A stretch of DNA of 64,000 bases from Bradyrhizobium sp. CCBAU 51765 (lineage in GTDB: Bacteria; Pseudomonadota; Alphaproteobacteria; Rhizobiales; Xanthobacteraceae), in the NCBI RefSeq assembly GCF_015291725.1, contig NZ_CP030038.1:8049001-8113000 (forward strand), read 5' to 3'. The notes below the pieces were generated by a model. It was not told the DNA's origin and did no database searches. It saw only the letters and a program-made list of their open reading frames with translations. Positions 8,663 to 16,906 of the stretch are shown here, piece after piece. A program made the translations under genes and the position numbers. Position 1 is the stretch's first letter; each line of letters begins with the position of its first letter.

Positions 8663-8743
8663 GTCATTCCGGGGCGGCTCGCAGAGCCGAACCCGGAATC
8701 TCGAGGTTCCGGGTTCGATGCTTTGCATCGCCCCGGAACGACG
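8663..8743. repeat. Intergenic palindromic element, family D, copy 1
   Basis: Between def and fmt. Outer arms gtcattccggggcg... and ...cgccccggaacgac are inverted copies, with an inner 'cgaacccggaatct/ggttccgggttcg' hairpin. It could separate fmt-truA from def at the RNA level, since all three read on the reverse strand. Confidence 0.7.
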
Positions 8744-8749
8744 GCGATC

Positions 8750-9277
8750 CTACTCCACCGCGCGCTTGGCGGCTTTCTCGAACTTCTTCATCACGCGGTC
8801 GCGCTTGAGCTTCGACAGGTAGTCGACGAACAGCACGCCGTTGAGATGGTCGATCTCGTGCTGGATGCAGGTGGCGAAGAGGCCTTCGGCGTCCTCCTCG
8901 TGCACCTTGCCGTCGAGATCGGTGAAGCGCACGCGCACCTTGGCCGGGCGCTCGACCTCCTCGTAATATTCGGGGATCGACAGGCAGCCTTCCTCGTAAA
9001 CCGACAGTTCCTCGGACGAGGCGATGATCTCGGGATTGATGAAGACGCGTGGGAGCGGTTTGGTCTCGCCGTTCTCGTCGCGCTTGGCGAGGTCCATGGT
9101 GATCAGCCGCAAGGGCTGCGCGACCTGGATCGCCGCGAGGCCAATGCCGGGCGCGTCGTACATGGTCTCGAACATGTCGTCGGCAAGCTTGCGGATCTCC
9201 GACGTGACCTTCTCGATCGGCTTGGAGACCAGGCGCAGCTGCTTGTCCGGCAGGATGATGATTTCTCGTAGGGCCAT
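8750..9277 (-). CDS. def: Peptide deformylase
   Basis: A 175-residue iron/zinc hydrolase that removes the N-formyl group from nascent proteins at the ribosome. All three family motifs are intact: GIGLAAIQV (motif 1), EGCLSIPE (motif 2, metal Cys) and QHEIDHLNG (motif 3, HExxH with catalytic Glu). Length matches type 1 deformylases. It is the promoter-proximal gene of def-fmt-truA, which completes the initiator-Met formylation cycle. The region to its 5' side is a 171-bp divergent promoter region shared with rmuC. Confidence 0.96.
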   Translation of the reverse strand: MALREIIILPDKQLRLVSKPIEKVTSEIRKLADDMFETMYDAPGIGLAAIQVAQPLRLITMDLAKRDENGETKPLPRVFINPEIIASSEELSVYEEGCLSIPEYYEEVERPAKVRVRFTDLDGKVHEEDAEGLFATCIQHEIDHLNGVLFVDYLSKLKRDRVMKKFEKAAKRAVE

Positions 9278-9330
9278 GGCGGCGATTTAAGCCGCGCGCC
9301 GGATGCGGTCAATGCGGCCAGGAACCCCGT

Positions 9331-9345
9331 TAACCCTCCGCTAAC
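9331..9345 (+). promoter_or_regulatory. Weak CtrA-like half-site pair
   Basis: TTAA-N7-CTAA (ttaaccctccgctaa), one mismatch from the alphaproteobacterial CtrA consensus TTAA-N7-TTAA. It lies between def and rmuC, in an unusually AT-rich stretch that also has a TTAA-N9-TTAA pair at 9365-9381. This is sequence resemblance only; a chance match is quite possible. Confidence 0.25.
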
Positions 9346-9400
9346 CATAAAACTTCAGGTTTCGTTAACCGTAAAAATTAACGGAGCATTCACCATAAAT

Positions 9401-9415
9401 GTTCGCTATTCGTTC
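9401..9415 (+). promoter_or_regulatory. LexA (SOS) box upstream of rmuC
   Basis: GTTC-GCTATTC-GTTC, an exact match to the alphaproteobacterial SOS operator GTTC-N7-GTTC. It ends 33 bp before the rmuC ATG and sits just after an AT-rich 'accataaat' that could be the -10 element, so bound LexA would block transcription. RmuC is a DNA-recombination-associated protein, which makes SOS control plausible. Confidence 0.7.
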
Positions 9416-9448
9416 GTGTACCCCGGCGAATCGGCTAGAAGAGTCGGC

Positions 9449-10648
9449 ATGAACGACATCATCTTCATGCTCGGCGAGTGGCCGGTGCGCGTCGTGGACG
9501 CGCTGATCGGCTTTGGCGCCCTGGTTCTCGTCCTGCTGGTGGTGATTGCGGTCGTGATCGCGCGATCCGGGCGGCGCGGCGCGGAACTCGCCATGGCCAA
9601 CGCCATCCGGGCCGACGAACTCGAGGAACGTCTGAGCGAGGTGCTGCGGGCGCAGAGCGAGTCGTCGGGCCGGGTCGATGCCATGACCCAGGCGCTGGCC
9701 GGCCGTCAGGCCGAGATGGCGCGGGCGGTGAACGAGCGGCTGGATTCGGTGACCCACCGCGTCGGCCAGTCCATGGAACACTCCACCCGCAACACCATGG
9801 AGAGCCTGCGCGCCCTGCACGAGCGGCTCGGCATCATCGACAGCGCCCACAAGAACCTCACCGACCTCACCACCCAGGTGACCACCTTGCGCGACGTGCT
9901 CGCCAACAAGCAGTCGCGCGGCGCCTTCGGCCAGGCGCGGATGGAGGCGATCGTCCAGGACGGGCTGCCGAAGGGTGCCTACGAGTTCCAGTTCACGCTC
10001 TCCACCGGCAAGCGCCCGGACTGTGTCGTGTTCCTGCCCGATCAGCGCCCGCTTTGCATCGACGCGAAATTCCCGCTGGAAGCGATGACGGCGCTGCACG
10101 ACGCCCGGACCGACGAGGAGCGGCGAGTCGCCACGCAGCGACTGCGCGGCGACGTGATGAAGCATGTCAGCGACATCGCAGAAAAATACCTCGTCGCCGG
10201 CGAGACCCAGGAGATGGCGCTGATGTTCGTGCCGTCGGAATCCGTCTACGCCGAGATCCATGACGGGTTCGATGACGTGATCCAGAAGGCCTATCGCGCT
10301 CGCGTCGTGCTGGTGTCGCCCTCGCTGCTGATGCTCGCGATCCAGGTGATGCAGCAGATCATGAAGGACGCGCGCATGCGCGATGCCGCCGACCAGATCC
10401 GCACCGAAGTGATCAAGCTCGGCGACGATCTCGGCCGCCTGCGCGATCGCGTGCTGAAGCTGCAAAAGCATTTTGCCGACGTGAACGAGGACGTCCGCCA
10501 GGTGCTGATCTCCGCCGACAAGATCGAGAAGCGCGCGGGACGAATCGAGGAGCTCGATTTCAGCAAGACCGATGCGCCGGAGGCTCCGCGGCTGGTTGCG
10601 ACAGCCGCGCCGGAGCTGTTCCCGCGGAAGCTCCAGGCGGGGGAGTAG
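9449..10648 (+). CDS. rmuC: DNA recombination protein RmuC
   Basis: A 399-residue RmuC-family protein, a putative nuclease-fold protein that limits inversions at short inverted repeats. Residues about 13-40 form a membrane anchor (ALIGFGALVLVLLVVIAVV), followed by a coiled-coil region to about residue 165, then the conserved domain with GAFGQARMEAIVQDGLPK, RPDCVVFLPD, CIDAKFPLEAM and AEKYLVAGETQEMALMFVPS. The ATG at 9449 is preferred over an in-frame GTG at 9416, because the GTG would abut the LexA box and give an atypical N-terminus. The organism's many inverted repeats make the gene's role of interest. Confidence 0.93.
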   Translation: MNDIIFMLGEWPVRVVDALIGFGALVLVLLVVIAVVIARSGRRGAELAMANAIRADELEERLSEVLRAQSESSGRVDAMTQALAGRQAEMARAVNERLDSVTHRVGQSMEHSTRNTMESLRALHERLGIIDSAHKNLTDLTTQVTTLRDVLANKQSRGAFGQARMEAIVQDGLPKGAYEFQFTLSTGKRPDCVVFLPDQRPLCIDAKFPLEAMTALHDARTDEERRVATQRLRGDVMKHVSDIAEKYLVAGETQEMALMFVPSESVYAEIHDGFDDVIQKAYRARVVLVSPSLLMLAIQVMQQIMKDARMRDAADQIRTEVIKLGDDLGRLRDRVLKLQKHFADVNEDVRQVLISADKIEKRAGRIEELDFSKTDAPEAPRLVATAAPELFPRKLQAGE

Positions 10649-10656
10649 GACACACT

Positions 10657-10756
10657 GTCATGCCCCGCGAAGGCGGGGGATCCAGTATTCTGCAGCTCGT
10701 GTGATTGAGCCGAGACGCCGCGGAGTACTGGATCGTCCGCCTTCGCGGACGATGAC
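10657..10756. repeat. Intergenic palindromic element, family B, copy 2
   Basis: Between rmuC and the ampG-like gene. Left arm gtcatgccccgcgaaggcgg then gatccagtattctgc; right arm gtactggatcgtcc then cgcggacgatgacat. Same organisation as the copy at 6813. Confidence 0.75.
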
Positions 10757-10833
10757 ATCGAGAGGGTGGAGAGAGCATCCGCCCCACTGAGCTCGCAAGA
10801 GTCTTTTCCCCCAGAATCTGCTAACACCCTGCC

Positions 10834-12195
10834 ATGACTGCACCCGACGCGACCTCCTCCGCCGACGCCCCCGCGCCTGCGCCCTCCTGGCGCGACGGCC
10901 TTGCCGTTTACCTGCAGCCGCGGGTGCTGATCGTGCTGTTCCTCGGCTTTTCCTCGGGGCTTCCGCTGGCGCTGTCGGGCTCGACGCTGCTGGTATGGAT
11001 GGCCGAGGCGGGGGTCGATCTCGGAACGATTGGGCTCTTTGCACTGGTTGGAACGCCGTACACGCTCAAGTTCCTGTGGGCGCCGCTGGTCGATGCGCTG
11101 CATGTGCCGTTCTTCACGCGCGCCTTCGGCCGCCGGCGTGGGTGGCTGGTGTTTTCGCAGCTGCTGCTGATCGGCGCGATCCTGCTGTTGGCGCTGACCG
11201 ATCCGGCGCGCTCGCCGCTGTTCGTCGCGCTTGGTGCGCTCCTGGTCGCGACGATGTCCTCGACGCAGGACATCGTCGTCGATGCATTCCGCGTCGAGAG
11301 CCTGCCCGAAAGCGAGCAGGCGGCCGGCATGGCCGCCTATGTCGCGGCCTATCGCATCGGCATGCTGGTATCGACAGCGGGCGCCTTGTTCATCGTCACC
11401 GGCTTCGAGGCGATCGTCCCGCGTGGCGCCGCCTGGATGTGGGGCTATGTGGTGATGGCGGCTCTGGTGCTGATCGGCACGGTGACGGCGCTGGCCGCCA
11501 CAGAGCCCGCACAATCCAAGCGCGCCGAGGCTGCGACGCAGAACGAGGACGCGCTCATGCGGGTGTTCCATGCCGCGATGGGCGCGTTCTCGGAATTCAT
11601 GCGACGCAAGGAAGCATGGGTCGTGCTCGCCTTCGTCGTGCTGTTCAAGTTCACCGACGCGTTCTCCGGCAACATGACCGTGCCGTTCGTGATCGACATC
11701 GGCTTCACGCGGAACGACTACGCGGTGATCGTGAAGGGCGTCGGCATCGCAGCGACCCTGGCCGGAGGGTTTGCCGGCGGCTTCGTGGCACGGCGCTATT
11801 CGCTCGCAACGAGCCTGTGGATCGGCGGCATCGTACAGGCAATCTCAAACCTGTCGTTCTCGTGGCTGGCACTCGTCGGCGTCAATGAGTGGGCGCTGAC
11901 CCTCGCAATCACCTCCGACAACTTCTGCAACGCCATCGGCACCGTGATCTTCGTCGCCTATCTCTCCGCGCTGTGCCAGAACCCGTTGCACACCGCGACC
12001 CAATATGCGCTGCTGACGGCGCTCGCCGCCGTGGGACGCACCTATCTGTCGTCGGGTGCGGGCTATCTGGCGAAGGCGACGGGCTGGCCGATGTTCTTCG
12101 CAATCTCCGTGCTCGTCGCCATCCCGAGCCTGATACTGCTGGCGTATTTGCAGAGGCGCGGGCATTTCGAGACGCTGGAGCCGGCGCGGGTGTGA
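10834..12195 (+). CDS. ampG: AmpG-like muropeptide permease (MFS, PAT family)
   Basis: A 453-residue inner-membrane transporter with about 12-14 hydrophobic segments. The N-terminal signature FLGFSSGLPLALSGSTL, the loop 'TPYTLKFLWAPLVDAL', and 'STQDIVVDAFRVE' in TM4-5 are typical of AmpG-type proteins, which import GlcNAc-anhydroMurNAc peptides for peptidoglycan recycling. The basic loop 'FFTRAFGRRRGW' lies between TM2 and TM3. Related PAT members carry other substrates (acetyl-CoA, siderophores), so the substrate is inferred. It is transcribed alone and ends opposite a small exported protein. Confidence 0.85.
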   Translation: MTAPDATSSADAPAPAPSWRDGLAVYLQPRVLIVLFLGFSSGLPLALSGSTLLVWMAEAGVDLGTIGLFALVGTPYTLKFLWAPLVDALHVPFFTRAFGRRRGWLVFSQLLLIGAILLLALTDPARSPLFVALGALLVATMSSTQDIVVDAFRVESLPESEQAAGMAAYVAAYRIGMLVSTAGALFIVTGFEAIVPRGAAWMWGYVVMAALVLIGTVTALAATEPAQSKRAEAATQNEDALMRVFHAAMGAFSEFMRRKEAWVVLAFVVLFKFTDAFSGNMTVPFVIDIGFTRNDYAVIVKGVGIAATLAGGFAGGFVARRYSLATSLWIGGIVQAISNLSFSWLALVGVNEWALTLAITSDNFCNAIGTVIFVAYLSALCQNPLHTATQYALLTALAAVGRTYLSSGAGYLAKATGWPMFFAISVLVAIPSLILLAYLQRRGHFETLEPARV

Positions 12196-12212
12196 GCTGA
12201 CGCTCTCGCCAT

Positions 12213-12298
12213 CGTCATTGCGAGCGAAGCGAAGCAATCCAGACTGTCACCGCAGGGGCTGTCTGGATCGCTTCGTCGCGAGGGCTCCTCGCAATGGC
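12213..12298. repeat. Intergenic palindromic element, family C, copy 1
   Basis: In the convergent gap after ampG. Left arm cgtcattgcgagcgaagcga then agcaatccagactg; right arm ctggatcgcttcg then gggctcctcgcaatg. A second copy is at 51476. Confidence 0.75.
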
Positions 12299-12314
12299 GG
12301 CCGCGCAGACGCCC

Positions 12315-12749
12315 TTACTGCTTCTTGATCAGGCTCCACTTCGTGATCACGGCCTCGCTCATCTGGCCGGCATCGCTGGCGCAGGCGATCTCGTCGACCT
12401 TCACGGAGATTTCCTTGCCGACGAACGATTTCAGCTGCGTGGTCTGCGCTTCGCTGGAGGTGACGAGCTGGAAGGTCTCCGGGCCGGTCTCGAGATTGCA
12501 CAGCCCGTTCGGCGGCGGCAGGCGCCGCGGCTCGGAGGTGATCTGGTAGGTCGCGACGCGCTTGCCGTTCTTGACGTCGCGGACCTTCATCGCGTTCAGC
12601 TCGCCTGAGAGCACGTCGCCGGTGTTGATCGGCTTGCCGGGCTTGGACGGCGGCGGCATCTCGTCGCCCTGCTGCGCGGACATGGCCGGGGTCACCAGCA
12701 TCATCATCATCGCGACCAAAGCCGATCGTGTGGCGAAAAGTTTCGTCAT
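12315..12749 (-). CDS. Small exported protein of unknown function
   Basis: A 144-residue protein with a clear signal peptide (MTKLFATRSALVAMMMMLVT, cleavage expected after AMSA). The mature part starts with a Pro-rich stretch (MPPPSKPGKPI) and is followed by a beta-rich sequence with two cysteines (NGLCNLET, EIACASDAG) that could form a disulfide. I do not recognise a family. It is probably periplasmic. It sits between the convergent ampG end and the recR cluster, with 27 bp to recR, and could be read independently. Confidence 0.7.
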   Translation of the reverse strand: MTKLFATRSALVAMMMMLVTPAMSAQQGDEMPPPSKPGKPINTGDVLSGELNAMKVRDVKNGKRVATYQITSEPRRLPPPNGLCNLETGPETFQLVTSSEAQTTQLKSFVGKEISVKVDEIACASDAGQMSEAVITKWSLIKKQ

Positions 12750-12776
12750 GTCGTCCGTTCCGTGAAGTCTGGATGG

Positions 12777-13379
12777 CTAGAACAGGGTGCGCTGCCGCAT
12801 CGCAGCCGATAGCGTACCTTCATCGAGATAATCAAGCTCGCCGCCGACAGGAACACCATGGGCGAGCCGCGTCACCTTCACATTGGCGTCCTGAAGCAGG
12901 TCGGTGATGTAGTGCGCCGTGGTCTGGCCGTCGACAGTCGCATTCAGCGCCAGGATGATCTCGTGCACCTGCGGATCGTGCGCGCGTGCCACCAGCGAAT
13001 CGATGGTGAGATCCTGCGGACCGACGCCGTCGAGCGGCGACAACGTCGCGCCCAGCACGTGATAGCGCCCCTGGGTGGCATTGGCCCGCTCCAGCGCCCA
13101 GAGGTCGGCGACATCGGCGACGACGACGATGATGGAGGGATCGCGCTTCGGATCGGTACAGACCGTGCAGGGATTTTGCGTGTCGATGTTGCCGCAGGTC
13201 TTGCAGACCTGGACCTTGTCCAGCGCGACCTGGAGGGCGGAAGACAGCGGCATCATCAGCGCTTCGCGCTTCTTGATCAGATGCAGCGCGGCGCGCCGCG
13301 CCGAGCGCGGACCGAGGCCCGGCAGCCGCGCGAGCAGCTGGACCAGCCGCTCGATCTCAGGACCCGCGACAGCGCCCAT
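12777..13379 (-). CDS. recR: Recombination protein RecR
   Basis: A 200-residue RecR of the RecFOR pathway that loads RecA at gaps. The helix-hairpin-helix GLGPRSARRAALHL lies at about residues 20-35, the C4 zinc finger CKTCG...CTVC at about 55-75, and a Toprim domain (IIVVVADVADLWALERANA ... LATNATVDG-like 'ALNATVDGQTTAHY') follows. The start at 13379 gives the standard N-terminus MGAVAGPEIERL; the longer frame would overlap the upstream gene. The ybaB stop is one base upstream, so dnaX-ybaB-recR form one operon, as in most bacteria. Confidence 0.95.
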   Translation of the reverse strand: MGAVAGPEIERLVQLLARLPGLGPRSARRAALHLIKKREALMMPLSSALQVALDKVQVCKTCGNIDTQNPCTVCTDPKRDPSIIVVVADVADLWALERANATQGRYHVLGATLSPLDGVGPQDLTIDSLVARAHDPQVHEIILALNATVDGQTTAHYITDLLQDANVKVTRLAHGVPVGGELDYLDEGTLSAAMRQRTLF

Positions 13380-13380
13380 A

Positions 13381-13701
13381 TTACTGGCCGAACAACCCCG
13401 GCGGCAGGCCGAGCCCGCCCGTGAGGGCCTGCATCTTCTCCTGCATGGCGGTCTCGGCCTTGCGGCGGGCATCGCTGAGCGCGGTGACGAGCAGGTCTTC
13501 CAGCACCTCGCGCTCTTCCGCCTTCATCAGCGAGGGATCGATCTTGATGCCCTTCACGTCCATCTTCGCGGTCATGCGCACGGCGACGAGGCCGCCGCCG
13601 GAGATGCCTTCGACCTCGACGTTGGCGAGTTGCTCCTGCATCTCCTGCATCTTGGATTGCAGCTGCGCCGCCTGCTTCATCATGCCGAGAAAATCAGCCA
13701 T
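13381..13701 (-). CDS. YbaB/EbfC family nucleoid-associated protein
   Basis: A 106-residue DNA-binding protein of the YbaB/EbfC family. It has the N-terminal helix MADFLGMMKQAAQLQSKMQE, the conserved beta segment GGGLVAVRMTAKMDVKGIKI, and a C-terminal helix. The family binds DNA as a dimer and is almost always encoded between dnaX and recR, as here. It lies 26 bp after dnaX and 1 bp before recR. Confidence 0.94.
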   Translation of the reverse strand: MADFLGMMKQAAQLQSKMQEMQEQLANVEVEGISGGGLVAVRMTAKMDVKGIKIDPSLMKAEEREVLEDLLVTALSDARRKAETAMQEKMQALTGGLGLPPGLFGQ

Positions 13702-13727
13702 GGGTTGCGTGTCCTTGAAAGATTGGC

Positions 13728-15539
13728 TCAGAGATCGTCGCCATCGGAACCGTCAGGCGGATCGTCACTGCCATAGTCGGCGTTAATATTGGTTTCCGGC
13801 GCCTCGGGGGCAAGCCTGCGGACCTCGACGACCTTTGCTCCGGGGAAGCGCGACAGCACCTCCTGGACGCGCGGATCGGCTTCCGCGGTACGGGCATGCT
13901 CCTGCTTGGCCGCCTGATTCACCGAGCGCAGCGTCGGTTGGCCCTGCTCGTTGGAGACGATCACAGTCCAGCGCCGGCCGGTCCACAGCTCGAACTTCTT
14001 CGCAAGCTCCGAGATCATGGTCTTGGAAGCGTTGGGCTCGAGCGCGACTTCCAGCCGGCCCTCCTCGAAGCGGACGAGGCGCATGTCGCCTTCGAGCGCG
14101 CTCTTGGTCATGATGTCGCGCTTCTGCCCGGCGAGCGCGACGAGCTGGGTGAAGCTGGTGACGCGCAGCTGCGGTGCCGCGGCTTGCGGATCCGGCGCGG
14201 GTGCCGCCATCTGCGGCCGGGCCGCGCCACCGCCGAACGAAGAGGGCGAGGCGGTCGGCATGCGAACAGGCGCTGCGGACGCAACCGGCGCGGAAGGCGC
14301 GCTGCGTGCCGCACTGCCGCCGCTCACGACTGGGGAGCCGCCGCCGTTCTGCTCCAGCATCCTGATCGCTTCGTCCGGCGTCGGCAGATCGGCGACATAG
14401 GCAATGCGGACCAGAACCATTTCCGCCGCGGCTGCGGGGCGCGTTGCGGCCTGCACCTCGGTGATGCCCTTGAGCAGCATCTGCCACATCCGCGACAGCA
14501 CGCGCATCGAGATCTTCGCGGCGAAGTCCCGCGCCCGAACCCGCTCGGTCTCGCCATAGGCGACGTTGTCGGCGGTCGCCGGCACGATCTTCACGCGGGT
14601 GACGAAATTGACGAATTCGGCGAGGTCCGAGAGCACGACGATGGGATCGGCGCCGACGTCGTATTGCTCGCGGAACTCCTTGAATGCCGTGGCGATGTCG
14701 CCGCGCACCAGCGAATCGAAGAGGTCGATGACGCGGGTGCGGTCGGCGAGCCCCAGCATCTGCCTGACCGCGTCGGCCTTCACCTGGCCGGCCGCATGGG
14801 CGATCGCCTGGTCGAGCAGCGACAGCGAATCACGCACGGAGCCTTCGGCGGCGCGCGCGATGATGCCGAGCGCCTCCGGCTCGATCTCGACATTCTCCTT
14901 GGCTGCAATGTTGGCGAGGTGCTTCATCAGCACGTCGGCCTCGACCCGGCGCAGGTCGAAGCGCTGGCAGCGCGACAACACGGTGACCGGGACCTTGCGG
15001 ATCTCCGTCGTCGCGAACACGAACTTGGCGTGCTCCGGCGGCTCCTCCAGCGTCTTCAGGAAGGCGTTGAACGCCGCTGTCGACAGCATATGAACTTCGT
15101 CGATGATGTAGACCTTGTAGCGGGCGCTGGCGGGGGCATAGCGCACGCTGTCATTGATCTGTCGGACGTCGTCGACGCCGGTGTGCGAGGCGGCGTCCAT
15201 CTCCAGCACGTCCATGTGCCGGCTTTCCATGATCGCCTGGCAGTGCACGCCCAGGGTCGGCATGTGGATGGTCGGGCCCTTCACCGAACCATCAGGCATC
15301 TCGTAGTTGAGCGCGCGGGCGAGGATGCGCGCCGTGGTGGTCTTGCCGACACCGCGGACGCCGGTGAGGATCCAGGCCTGCGGAATGCGCCCGGTCTCGA
15401 ACGCATTGGAGACGGTGCGGACCACCGCCTCCTGGCCGATCAGATCGTCAAAAGAGGAAGGGCGGTATTTGCGCGCCAGGACCCGGTAGGGCGCGTTGCC
15501 GGCGCTGTCGGGATTGGGAGGGGCGCCAGCGTCGGTCAT
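13728..15539 (-). CDS. dnaX: DNA polymerase III subunit gamma/tau
   Basis: A 603-residue clamp-loader subunit. Walker A is GVRGVGKTTTA (residues 60-70), Walker B lies in 'KVYIIDEVHMLS', and the sensor/arginine region 'VLSRCQRFDLRRV' follows. After the AAA+ and collar domains there is an Ala/Pro/Ser-rich linker (about 400-445) and a C-terminal tau-like domain ending in an acidic tail. The zinc module, which has four cysteines in E. coli DnaX, keeps only Cys100 (LGVHCQAI). I saw no clear slippery sequence for a frameshifted gamma form. Confidence 0.95.
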   Translation of the reverse strand: MTDAGAPPNPDSAGNAPYRVLARKYRPSSFDDLIGQEAVVRTVSNAFETGRIPQAWILTGVRGVGKTTTARILARALNYEMPDGSVKGPTIHMPTLGVHCQAIMESRHMDVLEMDAASHTGVDDVRQINDSVRYAPASARYKVYIIDEVHMLSTAAFNAFLKTLEEPPEHAKFVFATTEIRKVPVTVLSRCQRFDLRRVEADVLMKHLANIAAKENVEIEPEALGIIARAAEGSVRDSLSLLDQAIAHAAGQVKADAVRQMLGLADRTRVIDLFDSLVRGDIATAFKEFREQYDVGADPIVVLSDLAEFVNFVTRVKIVPATADNVAYGETERVRARDFAAKISMRVLSRMWQMLLKGITEVQAATRPAAAAEMVLVRIAYVADLPTPDEAIRMLEQNGGGSPVVSGGSAARSAPSAPVASAAPVRMPTASPSSFGGGAARPQMAAPAPDPQAAAPQLRVTSFTQLVALAGQKRDIMTKSALEGDMRLVRFEEGRLEVALEPNASKTMISELAKKFELWTGRRWTVIVSNEQGQPTLRSVNQAAKQEHARTAEADPRVQEVLSRFPGAKVVEVRRLAPEAPETNINADYGSDDPPDGSDGDDL

Positions 15540-15634
15540 CGGTCGATCCGCAATGAAATGTCTCTTGGCCGGCTCTTGCGGAAAGGAGCGCGCTGGCGGG
15601 ACGACCGCCGGCGCAATTCGCTCGAAAAAACAGG

Positions 15635-15731
15635 TAGGAGACTGACGAGCGACCCGATCCGGACCTCGTTAGGGCTGCTTCCTTCCGGACCTGACCCGGT
15701 TGGCGAGTGGCTCGTCCACCGCCAATCTCCC
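15635..15731 (-). ncRNA. ffs: Signal recognition particle RNA (4.5S type)
   Basis: On the reverse strand, the conserved SRP domain IV apical loop GGTCAGGTCCGGAAGGAAGC occurs at about 15674-15694. The flanks pair: 5' GGAGA and GACGAGC with 3' GCTCGTC and TCTCC, giving a hairpin of about 97 nt that binds Ffh. A run of six T's (reverse strand, 15625-15630) follows as a Rho-independent stop. It lies about 100 bp upstream of dnaX in the same direction, a usual alphaproteobacterial arrangement. The ends are estimated from base pairing. The rest of 15540-15916 shows no gene and would hold the divergent promoters. Confidence 0.92.
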
Positions 15732-15916
15732 GGTCCCTATTTGGGGCCAAAGGGAGCGGAAAGCAAGCGGGTATCGGATTGAACCAGATCGAGTTTGCCC
15801 AGTATCCGGGCAATTCCCGGCCTGCCTAGCCGACAGGCTGTGCTTTCACCGTGCGGACCACCTTGCTAAGAACGCCTGCCCGGAACTCCATCCAACCAGA
15901 AAAGCGATTGGTCCCA

Positions 15917-16762
15917 ATGGTTACACGTCGTGATGTTGCATCGATTGTCGGATTGGGCGCGGTGACAGCGGCCGCGCTGGCTTCGCCGGCCGTGGCCCAG
16001 ACAGCCGATCCGACCGAATCGACCTTCGCCCGCATCCGCCGGACCAAGAAGGTGCGGATCGGCGCGGTCGGCGGCGGCGCGCCCTATTACATGAAGGACC
16101 TCGCCTCCGGCCAGTGGAAGGGCTTCTACATCGACATCGCCAAGGGCCTCGCCGACGACATGGAGGCCGAGCTCGAGATCACCGAGACCACTTGGGGCAA
16201 TTCGGTGCTCGACCTGCAGGCCAACAAGATCGACATCTTCTTCGGCCTCAATCCGACCCCGAAGCGCGCGCTGGTGGTGGACTTCTCGGTGCCGGTCTTC
16301 AACAACGCGTTCGCCATCCTCTGCAAGAAGGACTTCAAGCCGAAGAGCTGGGCGGAATTGAACTCGCCCGACATCAAGATCGCGGTCGACCAGGGCTCCT
16401 CGCACGACCAGGTGGTCAGCCGCCTGACGCCAAAGGCGCAGATCACGCGGCTGAAGACCGCCGACGACGCCACCGCCGCGCTGCAGACCGGCCGCGTCGA
16501 CGCGCAGTGCCTGATCACCATGCTGTCGCTGACCGTGCTGAAGAAGAACCCCTCGCTCGGCCAGCTCGTGCTGCCGACGCCGATCTTCGCCACCACGTCC
16601 AATGCCGGCTTCCGCCGCGAGGCCGACAAGACCTGGCGCGACTACGTCAACACCTGGATCGACTTCAACAAGGGCCTCGGATTCATCCGCAACGCGATCA
16701 TCACCAACATGGAGCTGGTGGGCGTGACCGAGGCGGACATTCCGCCGGGCGTGTCGCTGTAA
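15917..16762 (+). CDS. ABC transporter substrate-binding protein, polar amino acid type
   Basis: A 281-residue periplasmic binding protein of the SBP_bac_3 family. The start is placed at the ATG at 15917, which gives a twin-Arg-like signal peptide (MVTRRDVASIVGLGAVTAAA, cleavage after AVAQ). The mature protein has the family pattern: 'RIGAVGGGAPYYM', 'FYIDIAKGLADDM', 'NKIDIFFGLNPTPKRALVVDFS' and 'IKIAVDQGSSHD'. The usual arginine that grips the carboxylate of amino acids is likely in 'TPKRALVVDFS'. Permease and ATPase follow, separated from this gene by a palindromic element. The ligand is not determined by sequence. Confidence 0.88.
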   Translation: MVTRRDVASIVGLGAVTAAALASPAVAQTADPTESTFARIRRTKKVRIGAVGGGAPYYMKDLASGQWKGFYIDIAKGLADDMEAELEITETTWGNSVLDLQANKIDIFFGLNPTPKRALVVDFSVPVFNNAFAILCKKDFKPKSWAELNSPDIKIAVDQGSSHDQVVSRLTPKAQITRLKTADDATAALQTGRVDAQCLITMLSLTVLKKNPSLGQLVLPTPIFATTSNAGFRREADKTWRDYVNTWIDFNKGLGFIRNAIITNMELVGVTEADIPPGVSL

Positions 16763-16783
16763 GAGCGCCCGACGCATCCACAC

Positions 16784-16869
16784 CGTCATGGCCGGGCTTG
16801 TCCCGGCCATCCACGTCTTACCCGCGGCACCAAGAACGTGGATGCCCGGGACAAGCCCCGGGCATGACG
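16784..16869. repeat. Intergenic palindromic element, family A, copy 3 (inside ABC operon)
   Basis: Left arm cgtcatggccgggcttgtcc then catccacgtc; right arm aacgtggatg then gacaagccccgggcatgacg. It lies between the binding-protein gene and the permease gene of the same operon, the position where REP hairpins lower downstream expression in other ABC operons. Confidence 0.85.
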
Positions 16870-16906
16870 AGTTTCCGAGCTGACATCGGGTACGAGTAAA
16901 GCACGC

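Noticed and set aside
13896..15782. A 628-codon forward reading frame opposite dnaX
   Set aside because: It is antisense to a clear dnaX and the SRP RNA, has a composition typical of GC-rich shadow frames, and shows no domain.
15870..15886. GAAC-N9-GAAC upstream of the ABC binding-protein gene
   Set aside because: Spacer of 9 is wrong for LexA; likely chance.
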